Assembly: GCA_916613615.1 (NCBI GenBank)
Contig: OU744726.1
Location: 68,406,764-68,470,763 of the forward strand
DNA length: 64,000 bases
Origin: Steromphala cineraria
Taxonomy: Eukaryota; Mollusca; Gastropoda; Trochida; Trochidae
Direction of reading: 5' to 3'
Part shown: in pieces, positions 34,240 to 64,000 of the stretch
How positions within the stretch are numbered: position 1 is the first letter of the stretch
How the letters are laid out: each line of letters begins with the position of its first letter
Program-made: the position numbers and the translations under genes
Notes under the pieces: generated by a model
The model's input: the letters and a program-made list of their open reading frames with translations, nothing else
Told to the model about the DNA's origin: nothing
Databases searched by the model: none

Positions 34240-35040
34240 GTATAAAGTGAAACTTACAATTTAAAGACTGAATTATTATAAAGATATAAAAGAGAAATGC
34301 CTTCAAGATGTAAATGGATGAAGTTCTTATGAAGTGAAAAGTGTAAATTACTTTTAAAATGCCAAGAGGTTAATCAATCTCAAAGTGTAAAGGATGAATT
34401 ACCTAAAATAGATTTTGAAAGAATGAATTAAATTTAGTTATAAAGGGGGGGGGGGTGGTACCTTCAATGTGTTGTTACATGGTGAATAACCTTCAAAGTG
34501 TAAATGTGAATTAGCAGGGAATATTTGTTTAAAGGGTTAGTTACCTACAAGATATTTTTGGAGAAATGTATGCATTGATTATGTTATAAAAGTAGATACT
34601 TACTTAACAACATGTAACGTACAAGGGTGAAGTGCTTGCATATAAAGAAAAAGATGTACTACGTTTAGAATATAAAGATGAAGTACTTAATAAAGTGAAA
34701 CAAGGGGGAAAACCAATAAAGTGGAACAGGGTTGAGTAGTTACTCAAGAGAAGGGGCCAATGTAAAGGAGTCAATTACAAACATGATGTTAGGGATTAAG
34801 TAACCTCAAAAGTCCCTGCACAGTGTCAAGGGGTGAAAGCTCTTATCTGGTTAAATAGTATCTCTATATATCAGTATGAATTTTCAAGTTTCTACGAAGT
34901 AAAAACTCAAGTTTCATTTAAAAAGAAGGGACTAAGGTACTTAACAAAAAGGGGTGAAGAACCTATGATAGAAATTGATGAGGTACCTATTCAAGAAAAG
35001 CAGTGAGGTACCTTTAAAAAAAGGCTGAGGAATCATACCA
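34240..35040 (+). repeat. Decayed, irregular relatives of the 24-bp unit
   Basis: Words such as gtaaatggatgaagttc, gtaaaggatgaattacc, ataaagatgaagtactt and aaattgatgaggtacc recur at loose intervals of 24-60 bases and approach the clean unit towards 35040. I read this as the old edge of the minisatellite; similarity is by eye only. Confidence 0.5.
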
Positions 35041-38000
35041 GAAAAGGATGAGGTACCTATACAAGAAATTGGATGGGAAACCTATACAAGAAATGGATGA
35101 GGTACCTTTACAAGAAATGGATGAGGTACCTATACAAGAAATGGATGAGATACCTATACAAGAAATTGATGAGGTACCTATACAAGAAATGTATGAGATA
35201 CCTTTACGAGAAATGGATGAGGTACCTATACAAGAAATTGGATGGGAAACCTATACAAGAAATGGATGAGGTACCTTTACAAGAAATGGATGAGGTACCT
35301 ATACAAGAAATGGATGAGAAACCTATACAAGAAATGTATGAGGTACCTATACAAAAAATGGATGAGATACCTATATGAGAAATGGATGAGATACCTATAC
35401 AAAAAATGTATGGGAAACCTATACGAGAAATTGATGAGGTACCTATACAAGAAATGGATGAGATACCTATACAAAAAATGTATGGGAAACCTATACGAGA
35501 AATTGATGAGGTACCTATACAAGAAATGGATGAGATACCTTTACAAGAAATGGATGAGGTACCTATACAAGAAATGGATGAGATACCTTTACAAGAAATG
35601 GATGAGATACCTATACAAGAAATGGATGAGATACCTATATGAGAAATGGATGAGATACCTATACAAGAAATGGATGAGAAACTTTTACAAGAAATGGATG
35701 AGGTACCTTTACAAGAAATTGATGAGATACCTATACAAGAAATGGATGAGGTACCTATACAAGAAATGGATGAGATACCTATACAAGAAATGGATGAGAT
35801 ACCTATACAAAAAATGTATGGGAAACCTATACGAGAAATGGATGAGATACCTATACAAGAAATGGATGAGATACCTATACAAAAAATGGATGAGATACCT
35901 ATACGAGAAATGGATGAGGTACCTATACAAGAAATGGATGAGATACCTATACAAGAAATGGATGAGGTACCTATATGAGAAATTGATGAGATACCTATAC
36001 AAGAAATGGATGAGGTACCTATACAAGAAATGGATGAGATACCTATACGAGAAATGGATGAGATACCTATACAAGAAATGGATGAGGTACCTATACAAGA
36101 AATGGATGAGGTACCTATACAAGAAATGGATGAGATACCTATACGAGAAATGGATGAGGTACCTATACAAGAAATGGATGAGGTACCCATACAAGAAATG
36201 GATGAGATACCTATACAAGAAATGGATGAGATTCCTATACAAGAAATGGATGAGATACCTATACAAAAAATGGATGAGATACCTATACAAGAAATGGATG
36301 AGATTCCTATACAAGAAATGGATGAGATACCTATACAAAAAATGGATGAGATACCTATACAAGAAATGGATGAGATACCTATACAAGAAATGGATGAGAT
36401 ACCTATACAAGAAATGGATGAGATTCCTATACAAGAAATGGATGAGATACCTATACAAAAAATGGATGAGAAACCTATACAAGAAATTGATGAGATACCT
36501 ATACAAGAAATGGATGAGGTACCTATACAAGAAATGGATGAGATACCTATACAAGAAATGGATGAGATTCCTATACAAGAAATGGATGAGATACCTATAC
36601 AAAAAATGGATGAGAAACCTATACAAGAAATTGATGAGATACCTATACAAGAAATGGATGAGGTACCTATACAAGAAATGGATGAGGTACCTATACAAGA
36701 AATGGATGAGATACCTATACAAGAAATTGATGAGGTACCTATACAAGAAATGGATGAGATACCTATATGAGAAATGGATGAGATACCTATATGAGAAATG
36801 GATGAGATACCTATACAAGAAATGGATGAGAAACTTTTACAAGAAATGGATGAGGTACCTTTACAAGAAATTGATGAGATACCTATACAAGAAATGGATG
36901 AGGTACCTATACAAGAAATGGATGAGATACCTATACAAGAAATGGATGAGATACCTATACAAAAAATGTATGGGAAACCTATACGAGAAATGAATGAGAT
37001 ACCTATACAAGAAATGGATGAGAAACCTATACAAGAAATGGATGAGATACCTATACAAGAAATGGATGAGGTACCTATACAAGAAATGGATGAGGTACCT
37101 ATACAAGAAATGGATGAGGTACCTATACAAGAAATGGATGAGATACCTATACAAGAAATGGATGAGATACCTATACAAAAAATGTATGGGAAACCTATAC
37201 GAGAAATGGATGAGATACCTATACAAGAAATGGATGAGATACCTATACAAAAAATGTATGGGAAACCTATACGAGAAATGAATGAGATACCTATACAAGA
37301 AATGGATGAGGTACCTATACGAGAAATGGATGAGGTACCTTTACAAGAAATGGATGAGATACCTATACAAGAAATGGATGAGAAACCTATACAAGAAATG
37401 GATGAGAAACCTATACAAGAAATGGATGAGATACCTATACAAGAAATGGATGAGAAACCTATACAAGAAATGGATGAGAAACCTATACAAGAAATGGATG
37501 AGGTACCTATACGAGAAATGGATGAGGTACCTTTACAAGAAATGGATGAGATACCTATACAAGAAATGGATGAGATTCCTATACAAGAAATGGATGAGGT
37601 ACCTATACAAGAAATGGATGAGATACCTATACAAGAAATGGATGAGATTCCTATACAAGAAATTGATGAGGTACCTTTACAAGAAATGGATGAGATTCCT
37701 ATACAAGAAATGGATGAGATACCTTTACAAGAAATGGATGAGATTCCTATACAAGAAATTGATGAGATACCTATACAAGAAATGGATGAGATTCCTATAC
37801 AAGAAATGGATGAGATACCTTTACAAGAAATTGATGAGATACCTATACAAGAAATGGATGAGGTACCTTTACAAGAAATGGATGAGATACCTATACAAGA
37901 AATGGATGAGATACCTATACAAGAAATGGATGAGATTCCTATACAAGAAATGGATGAGATACCTTTACAAGAAATGGATGAGATTCCTATACAAGAAATT

Positions 38001-41000
38001 GATGAGATACCTATACAAGAAATGGATGAGATTCCTATACAAGAAATGGATGAGATACCTTTACAAGAAATTGATGAGATACCTATACAAGAAATGGATG
38101 AGAAACCTTTACAAGAAATGGATGAGATACCTATACAAGAAATGGATGAGATACCTATACAAGAAATAGATGAGGTACCTATACAAGAAATGGATGAGGT
38201 ACCCATACAAGAAATGGATGAGATACCTATACAAGAAATGGATGAGGTACCTATACAAGAAATGGATGAGAAACCTTTACAAGAAATGGATGAGGTACCT
38301 ATACAAGAAATGGATGAGGTACCTATACGAGAAATGGATGAGGTACCTATACAAGAAATGGATAAGATACCTATACAAGAAATGGATGAGATACCTATAC
38401 AAGAAATGGATGAGATACCTATACAAGAAATGGATGAGATTCCTATACAAGAAATGGATGAGATACCTTTACAAGAAATGGATGAGATTCCTATACAAGA
38501 AATTGATGAGATACCTATACAAGAAATGGATGAGATTCCTATACAAAAAATGGATGAGATACCTTTACAAGAAATTGATGAGATACCTATACAAGAAATG
38601 GATGAGGTACCTTTACAAGAAATGGATGAGATACCTATACAAGAAATGGATGAGATACCTATACAAGAAATGGATGAGGTACCTATACAAGAAATTGATG
38701 AGATACCTATACAAGAAATGGATGAGAAACCTTTACAAGAAATTGATGAGATACCTATACAAGAAATGGATGAGATACCTATACAAGAAATGGATGAGAT
38801 ACCTATACAAGAAATGTATGAAGTATCTATACAAGAAATGGATGAAGTATCTATACAAGAAATTGATGGGAAACCTATACCAGAAATGGATGAGATACCT
38901 TTTCAAGAAATGGATGAGATACCTTTACAAGAAATGGATGAGGTACCTATACAAGAAATGGATGAGGTACCTATACAAGAAATTGATGAGGTACCTATAC
39001 AAGAAATGGATGAGATACCTATACAAGAAATGGATGAGATACCTATATGAGAAATGGATGAGATACCTATGTGAGAAATGGATGAGATACCTATACAAGA
39101 AATGGATGAGGTACCTATACAAGAAATGGATGAGATACCTATACAAGAAATGGATGAGGTACCCATACAAGAAATGGATGAGGTACCTTTACAAGAAATG
39201 GATGAGATACCTATACAAGAAATGGATGAGGTACCCATACAGGAAATGGATGAGATACCTATACAAGAAATGGATGAGATACCTATACAAGAAATGGATG
39301 AGATACCTATATGAGAAATGGATGAGATACCTATACAAGAAATGGATGAGGTACCTATACAAGAAATTGATGAGATACCTATACAAGAAATGGATGAGAA
39401 ACCTTTACAAGAAATTGATGAGATACCTATACAAGAAATGGATGAGATACCTATACAAGAAATGTATGAAGTATCTATACAAGAAATGGATGAAGTATCT
39501 ATACAAGAAATTGATGGGAAACCTATACCAGAAATGGATGAGATACCTTTTCAAGAAATGGATGAGATACCTTTACAAGAAATGGATGAGGTACCTATAC
39601 AAGAAATGGATGAGGTACCTATACAAGAAATTGATGAGGTACCTATACAAGAAATGGATGAGATACCTATACAAGAAATGGATGAGATACCTATATGAGA
39701 AATGGATGAGATACCTATATGAGAAATGGATGAGATACCTATACAAGAAATGGATGAGGTACCTATACAAGAAATGGATGAGATACCTATACAAGAAATG
39801 GATGAGGTACCCATACAAGAAATGGATGAGGTACCTTTACAAGAAATGGATGAGATACCTATACAAGAAATGGATGAGGTACCCATACAGGAAATGGATG
39901 AGATACCTATACAAGAAATGGATGAGATACCTATACAAGAAATGGATGAGATACCTATATGAGAAATGGATGAGATACCTATATGAGAAATGGATGAGAT
40001 ACCTATACAAGAAATGGATGAGGTACCTATACAAGAAATGGATGAGATACCTATACAAGAAATGGATGAGGTACCCATACAAGAAATGGATGAGGTACCT
40101 TTACAAGAAATGGATGAGATACCTATACAAGAAATGGATGAGGTACCCATACAGGAAATGGATGAGATACCTATACAAGAAATGGATGAGATACCTATAC
40201 AAGAAATGGATGAGATACCTATATGAGAAATGGATGAGGTACCTATACAAGAAATGGATGAGATACCTATACAAGAAATGGATGAGGTACCCATACAAGA
40301 AATGGATGAGGTACCTTTACAAGAAATGGATGAGATACCTATACAAGAAATGGATGAGGTACCCATACAGGAAATGGATGAGATACCTATACAAGAAATG
40401 GATGAGATACCTATACAAGAAATGGATGAGATACCTATACAAGAAATGGATGAGAAACCTATACAAGAAATGGATGAGATACCTATACAAGAAATGGATG
40501 AGATACCTATACAAGAAATGGATGAGATACCTATATGAGAAATGGATGAGGTACCTATACAAGAAATGGATGAGGTACCTATACAAGAAATGGATGAGAT
40601 ACCTATACAAGAAATGGATGAGATTCCTATACAAGAAATGGATGAGAAACCTATACAAGAAATGGATGAGATACCTATACAAGAAATGGATGAGGTACCT
40701 ATACAAGAAATTGATGAGGTACCTATACAAGAAATGGATGAGATACCTATACAAGAAATGGATGAGGTACCTATATGAGAAATGGATGAGATACCTATAC
40801 AAGAAATGGATGAGGTACCTATACAAGAAATGGATGAGATACCTATACAAGAAATGGATGAGGTACCCATACAAGAAATGGATGAGGTACCTTTACAAGA
40901 AATGGATGAGATACCTATACAAGAAATGGATGAGGTACCCATACAGGAAATGGATGAGATACCTATACAAGAAATGGATGAGATACCTATACAAGAAATG

Positions 41001-42345
41001 GATGAGGTACCTATACAAGAAATGGATGAGATACCTATATGAGAAATGGATGAGGTACCTATACAAGAAATGGATGAGATACCTATACAAGAAATGGATG
41101 AGATACCTATACAAGAAATGGATGAGATACCTATATGAGAAATGGATGAGGTACCTATACAAGAAATGGATGAGGTACCTATACAAGAAATGGATGAGAT
41201 ACCTATACAAGAAATGGATGAGATTCCTATACAAGAAATGGATGAGAAACCTATACAAGAAATTGATGAGATACCTATACAAGAAATTGATGAGGTACCT
41301 ATACAAGAAATGGATGAGGTACCTATATGAGAAATGGATGAGGTACCTATACAAGAAATGGATGAGGTACCTATACCAGAAATGGATGAGGTACCTATAC
41401 AAGAAATGGATGAGGTACCTATACAAGAAATGGATGAGGTACCTATACCAGAAATGGATGAGGTACCTATACCAGAAATGGATGAGATACCTATACAAGA
41501 AATGGATGAGGTACCTATACAAGAAATGGATGAGATACCTATACAAGAAATTGATGAGGTACCTATACAAGAAATGGATGAGATACCTATATGAGAAATG
41601 GATGAGGTACCTATACAAGAAATGGATGAGGTACCTATACCAGAAATTGATGAGGTACCTATACAAGAAATTGATGAGGTACCTATACAAGAAATGGATG
41701 AGGTACCTATACCAGAAATTGATGAGGTACCTATACAAGAAATTGATGAGAAACCTTTACAAGAAATGGATGAGGTACCTTTACAAGAAATGGATGAGGT
41801 ACCTATACAAGAAATGGATGAGGTACCTATACAAGAAATGGATGAGATACCTATACAAGAAATGGATGAGATACCTATATGAGAAATGGATGAGGTACCT
41901 ATACAAGAAATGGATGAGGTACCTATACAAGAAATGGATGAGATACCTATATGAGAAATGGATGAGGTACCTATACAAGAAATGGATGAGGTACCTATAC
42001 CAGAAATGGATGAGGTACCTATACAAGAAATTGATGAGGTACCTATACAAGAAATGGATGAGATACCTATACAAGAAATGGATGAGGTACCTATACCAGA
42101 AATGGATGAGGTACCTTTTCAAGAAATGGATGAGAAACTTATACAAGAAATGGATGAGGTACCTTTTCAAAAAATGGATGAGAAACTTATACAAGAAATG
42201 GATGAGGTACCTTTACAAGAATTGATGAGGAACCTTTACGAGAGATGGATGAGGTATCTATATAAGAAATAGATGAGGTATACCTATACAAGAAATGGTT
42301 GAGAGACCTATACTAGAAATGTATGAGGTTCCAAATATCCTAAGC
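35041..42345 (+). repeat. Giant 24-bp minisatellite (about 300 units) in PFKFB intron 1
   Basis: The unit is aagaaatggatgag followed by atacctatac. The anchor aagaaatgg stays in exact 24-base register from 35257 to 42193 (6936 = 289 x 24), so 290 units have no net indel. Single-base indels appear only at the edges (extra t near 35069 and 35238, lost a near 42220). Variation is by substitution: gata/ggta/gaaa/gatt, ctata/cttta, tatacaa/tatacga/tatatga, atgg/attg. Higher-order blocks exist: a 1152-bp step (markers 35676 and 36828), then acccatacagg at 39233, 39881, 40145, 40361 and 40937 (steps of 27, 11, 9 and 24 units). Because 24 is divisible by three, every frame on both strands yields long 8-residue periodic peptides. 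Each frame I checked also has stops, so I treat it as non-coding. Confidence 0.92.
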
Positions 42346-43989
42346 AGGGTACAAGTTGTGAATAAAAAGTGGTTTTAGAAAGTCCGGAAAAATGTGCAGA
42401 CATGTTATTTAGGTTTGTTGGGATGAACCAGATTTTTAAAGTCTCTGAATTTGTTTGAAGTTCCCTGCACGGGTTAAATGTAAAAAAAGTAAAAAGAGAA
42501 GATGTAGTTGCACATCTTACGTTAATGTAATGATTGTCAACTTATCAATACAATGTGGAATAATCTAGGGGAATAAATTTTTGAAAAGATAGGAACTACT
42601 GTTGCCTTCCTTGCGGGGTTTCACCTCCAACTTTCAAATAATTTTTGAAATTTTACCAAAAAAGGTCAGATATTAGGACTTTGGCTCGTTTCCGGATCAT
42701 AATTTAAAAACTATACCACTTGGAATTTTCAAACTTGGTATGGCAGTAACCTATATGATGCTGTTGTGCCTTTTAGGGGTTTTAATTCCAAAGTTCAAAT
42801 AATTTTTGAAATTTTGAACCAAAACAGTTCGAAAACAGTAGGTTGAGGATCAAGCTTGTAAATATATTTCCTAATGACAAACACATACCGTATAAACATT
42901 GTAAATGTGACTGTTTTGCCTTATAGTTATCTTTTGGGAAGTAACCAAAATAAAGGGATTGTGACCTATTGTGATACTCATATGGACACTGTATGAACAT
43001 AGAACATGACTGATGTTGTTTCCACTGGAAAGAATACATATATTGGAATGTTGATACCACTGCAAAGAATACATATATTGGAATATAAATTGACCTACAT
43101 GGAACTGAATGGAAGGTGAGAGTTTGTTGAAAAACATTTATTATCATAATTATACCAGTTCACACCTATTCAGACAAATTAAATTTTAATGTTATTTTCT
43201 ATATCATGTGATGGAAAAATACGGTAACAATCCTAGGACTTATCAGAACAAATGACTTTTCACTATTTTCATCAAAGAAAGGCGGTCAAACTACAGGCGG
43301 GGGTATGTGAGCTGCGCTCACTTTTGCCTTGTTTTATTTCTCTCACCTTGTATTGAGATTCCTAAAAAGAGAATTTAAACGTAAATGTTGTAGTGGTTCA
43401 AGGGTTAATACCGTAAATGATTTAACAATGTTGACTAGAGTTGTAATGTCACAGGCATTTTTGTTAGAAAAGATCTAATCACACAAAATTACAATGAATT
43501 TATTATCAAATTGTTTATATCGTCAGGGATTCCTTTACAGAGGTTTTCCACTTCTTGTGGCAAAATTTCAAATGCTGATTTAAAAAAAGGATTTTCAAAT
43601 GACTGAACAAATGAATCAGCAAATTGTAGCAGCATTAAAGTGTCTGCCAGGTTGAAATGGAGATTAGTAACATGTTTCAGATAATTTCAAGCACAAATGT
43701 TGTTTTAAATTAGCTATTTATTAAGCTAGACACCAAATAAATTTCCAGAAATCTTTTTCGTACTGGGTAAAACATTCAATCCTGCCTTACAAAAGCTGCT
43801 TGATTGTCACATCTGTTGTTTGTTATAGTTGAATAGTAAGCTTCTTAGCTTAAGACGATTATTCAGAATATCCCACCTACCTGAATCAATATAACTTTGA
43901 TGTGACAGTATCATTGCTGGTTGAAGCCCTTGAAGGTATTTTATGAGTGCTTCAATGGATGTTCGTTGGCTTGCAAATATGATCCATGT
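42346..43989 (+). other. PFKFB intron 1, unassigned
   Basis: It contains a tandem pair near 43030-43080 (agaatacatatattggaat, twice). No exon was recognised. Confidence 0.3.
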
Positions 43990-44172
43990 ATATTGTTCCG
44001 GGATTGGGAAAGACTCCTTTGACAATAAGCTTTTTAGTGTTTTTGGTAATTTTCTGAATTTCAAATGGGCCATTGCCCATTATATCAATAGTAAACTTCC
44101 AAATTTTGATGGGTCATTTTTCATCCAATGTGCAAAATGGCCCACAGCCCCTGCCTTTCCCAATCACTGATT
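43990..44172. repeat. Dispersed repeat D, copy 1
   Basis: gggattgggaaaga...tttcccaatcact has near-palindromic ends, and the interior (tcaaatgggccattgccc, tgtgcaaaatggccca) matches, partly inverted, 53625-53750 and 53870-53905. Confidence 0.5.
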
Positions 44173-46557
44173 GGTTTTCTTTAATTTTTTTTTCACAGTT
44201 TCTGAAAATTCTCCTGAAAAAGATTAGTTCACTTGAGAACCCAAGAATGTGTGTCTAGCTGCTTACAAATTGACTAATAAAAATTAAATAACTAAGATTT
44301 TTTTGGGTTTTTTTTTAACACTATTTTTGTTATAAATTCATTGAATTGTATTTCCCAACTTCTGAAAAATATAAGTTTACATGAAAACAATTTGTTTCAT
44401 TTTTAGGCTTTCAGATATTTGAATAAATCAGGTTATGATGTAACTGACGTCATATTTTTCTTATAGTTTTACTTATACCTAAATATTATGCATTTTCTTT
44501 GGTAAGAACTGACTAAATGAAGAAAATGAGATTCCCTTACAGGCACATTTGGGACAAATCAGATTAATCTGCTTGCAGTACTCACATTTGCAAAAAACAA
44601 TGAGTAACACTTTCTTAGAGAAACGTGCCATAAAGAGAAATAACCACATCCATTTAAACCAATGAATAAAGTACTCAACTGGTTAAAACCTTATCTAGAG
44701 CCCTGAGTACTATGACAAATAATTTGATAAAGAAGTAAAATCCTTTCTGATTTCTATTTGTATTCTTGTATTTTCTTTAAAGAGCATGTTGTTTTCTTAT
44801 AAAGTAAAATAATATGTACTGCTAAATTAAGTATATTGAAATTAGGATTGATGCATATTGTAAAGGACTTGCAATACCATTTGAGTTTTATAACTAACGC
44901 AAAACGTCTCTTTTTTATAAATCTTTCAAAATTATGGAGAATAATTAAATTGATAGAAACGTTTGAGATCAAACAGGTGAACATGGTGAAAAACAGAAGA
45001 AAACATTGAAATATCAAAGTTTGAAAGATGGTTTGAACCGTGACTAGTGGTGTTCTTGCTCTTATTCAAACAGCGCAAAATCAGTCAGTGTCACAGTGTA
45101 TTCCTATTCCCATAAGTTGGTTCTAACAGACAGTTTTTCTTGTGCCAGTCATCTATAGCTATAAATTAATTTCTATTACCGAAACCATCTCTTTGTCAAA
45201 ACAGAGTACAAAACAAATCATTGATCTTCTGCATCATGTAACTGTTCTTACAATGCTGTTTGTGCGTAACTGTTGTGTAAAAATAATCAGCATACTTACA
45301 CAGAATAACTTATTTCCTAGAAAAAGTTATCAAAATATTCTTCTGATGAGGAAATGTAAATTGAGATGTGCTTCATAATTTTGGTACATGACCTTGATTT
45401 AACCTTGTACTGCAACCCTTTACCACCAAATATCCTGAAGGTGATAGTAAGTGATTAGCTCTCTTGGGATGTAAGCTTCGTCTTTGAACACTGTTGATTG
45501 ATATACTGGTACTTATTTTTATAAATTGGTAATCACTGACTGATTCGTTGCTGTTTTTGTCTCTTTCTGACTGGTCTCATATATATAAATATTTTTTTGA
45601 ATAATTTGATATTTATTGTTGCATTTGTGATGTGATTCATATTTGCTTTAATCAATCAACAACAGGGTATCATGAATGTATGTGAATTGATTTCACTTTA
45701 GGCGTGTTTTTTATGATTTTCATCATATTTTTTATCTCATTATTATCAAGATATTTGAAAATATGAAGAGCTTTATTAATAATATCATTATAATCTGTAA
45801 ATTGACATTACATCTCATTCTCAATAAGCGAGGCAGTAAAAAATTGTGATGAAGCCTCTGGCAGCGTTATATTTTAGCAGGACTACAAACCAGGCATTTT
45901 ATTGTAAGAGGGAAATACTTTTCCAGAATCCTACCAACATAGCACAGTCAGAGGGGGTACACTGAATAAGACCATCTGATGGTCTATTGATCCAAATGAA
46001 TAAGCCGCTTTATACTGCCAGTTGGAGCATGTGTAACATCCCTCATACATGACCATATTGTCTATTCTCTATTCTATTGAATGGGTCATGCTTGACTGAT
46101 CTGTTGATAATGAAGCCTGAATGAACCATTCTTTAGCAGCAGCCTTTCCCCCTCCAACAGGGAATGGGCTGATCTGACATTCAGGTGGCCTTGTACTGAT
46201 GCAGCAAGGTCAATGCTGTGACTGTTTACCCCAAGTCAGCTGGTAAAGCGGCTCACAGTCCAACATTGCCAGACTATCTCAACACTCTCTCTGGCCTTTA
46301 CCCAGTGATCTCGATATCTCTCCTAACGCTTGTCTTCTGGGGGATCATTCACAGCTGATGTCCACAGATCTTTGATCAAGGAGTGAAGACTCTGAGAACT
46401 CACTGAGATCCCTGGAGAGCCTGCAAGATCGGACTCCTCCTTCAAGTTGAGGATTTCCGTGTTGATCTCTCACCTTGGCTTGCTCCTGTATTGACGTCTG
46501 CTCCTGTTGTCTGCTTCTTTTCTTGCTCTGCATTGAGGGATGGTTTGACCACTCATC
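44173..46557 (+). other. PFKFB intron 1, unassigned; GC-richer block at 45.9-46.6 kb
   Basis: Most is AT-rich. 46120-46560 is clearly less AT-rich, as near an exon or regulatory region, and directly precedes candidate exon 1c. Confidence 0.3.
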
Positions 46558-46597
46558 ATGAGCAAATGGTGTGAAAATCGATCACGCTGGGGAACAG
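46558..46597 (+). CDS. Candidate alternative first coding exon 1c of PFKFB
   Basis: An ATG opens 13 codons (MSKWCENRSRWGT) plus one base, then the donor ACAG|GTAAAA. An in-frame TGA lies at 46546. It ends in phase 1 and so joins 51035 in frame ([10 protein letters not shown]). The GC-rich leader supports an exon here. It lacks the arginine-serine segment of exon 1b. An ATG with a phase-compatible donor can easily arise by chance, so this stays a candidate. Confidence 0.3.

Positions 46598-64000
<17,403 letters not shown>

Noticed and set aside
35204..42225. Very long open frames (up to 1351 codons) in the 24-bp array on both strands
   Set aside because: They follow automatically from a repeat length divisible by three without stops in the unit. 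Several frames are open at once, stops occur as simple substitutions (TGG to TGA, CGA to TGA), and there is no start context, splice site or non-repetitive domain.

Overview
The window is non-repeat-masked eukaryotic nuclear DNA. It is AT-rich, with GT-AG introns, long intergenic stretches and many short DNA transposons. The dispersed repeats (arrays of about 146-156 bp monomers flanked by short hairpins and (TCTG/TCCG)n, hAT-like and pogo-like MITEs, a Penelope-like element) resemble those known from bivalve molluscs. A marine bivalve is my best guess, but it is an inference from repeat style and not proven by a species-specific gene.

Two protein-coding genes are clear. On the minus strand, a YOD1-type OTU deubiquitinase has its domains in one exon (stop at 9614, start at 10549, splice acceptor just upstream). 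Candidate 5' exons lie at 12374-12590; one splice choice would add an in-frame N-terminal extension. On the plus strand, the bifunctional enzyme PFKFB (6-phosphofructo-2-kinase / fructose-2,6-bisphosphatase) occupies the right half: eleven exons from 51035 to 63143, all with compatible phases. The last 50-70 codons run off the right edge. The first coding exon most likely lies 19 kb upstream at 31848-31920. Two other short ATG exons of the same phase (25976 and 46558) are possible alternative starts, a layout known from vertebrate PFKFB genes.

Layout: 1-423, broken Penelope-like reverse transcriptase (minus); 983-6290, two composite elements holding 146-bp satellite arrays; 6543-9500, MITEs, including nested hAT-like insertions with readable target duplications; 9614-12590, YOD1 (minus); 13.1-25.2 kb, intergenic with MITEs, a PHD-like fragment, a second satellite family and a pogo-like MITE; 25.9-51 kb, PFKFB upstream region and intron 1; 51-63.1 kb, PFKFB body, its introns seeded with MITEs and a double foldback palindrome.

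The most striking structures are two minisatellites with 24-bp units inside PFKFB introns. The first is 7.3 kb long (about 300 units, 290 of them without a single indel, with higher-order duplication blocks). The second has 46 units and starts only 46 bp after a 5' splice site. Because 24 is a multiple of three, both give long periodic open frames on both strands; I treat these as non-coding. No rRNA, convincing tRNA or CRISPR was seen.
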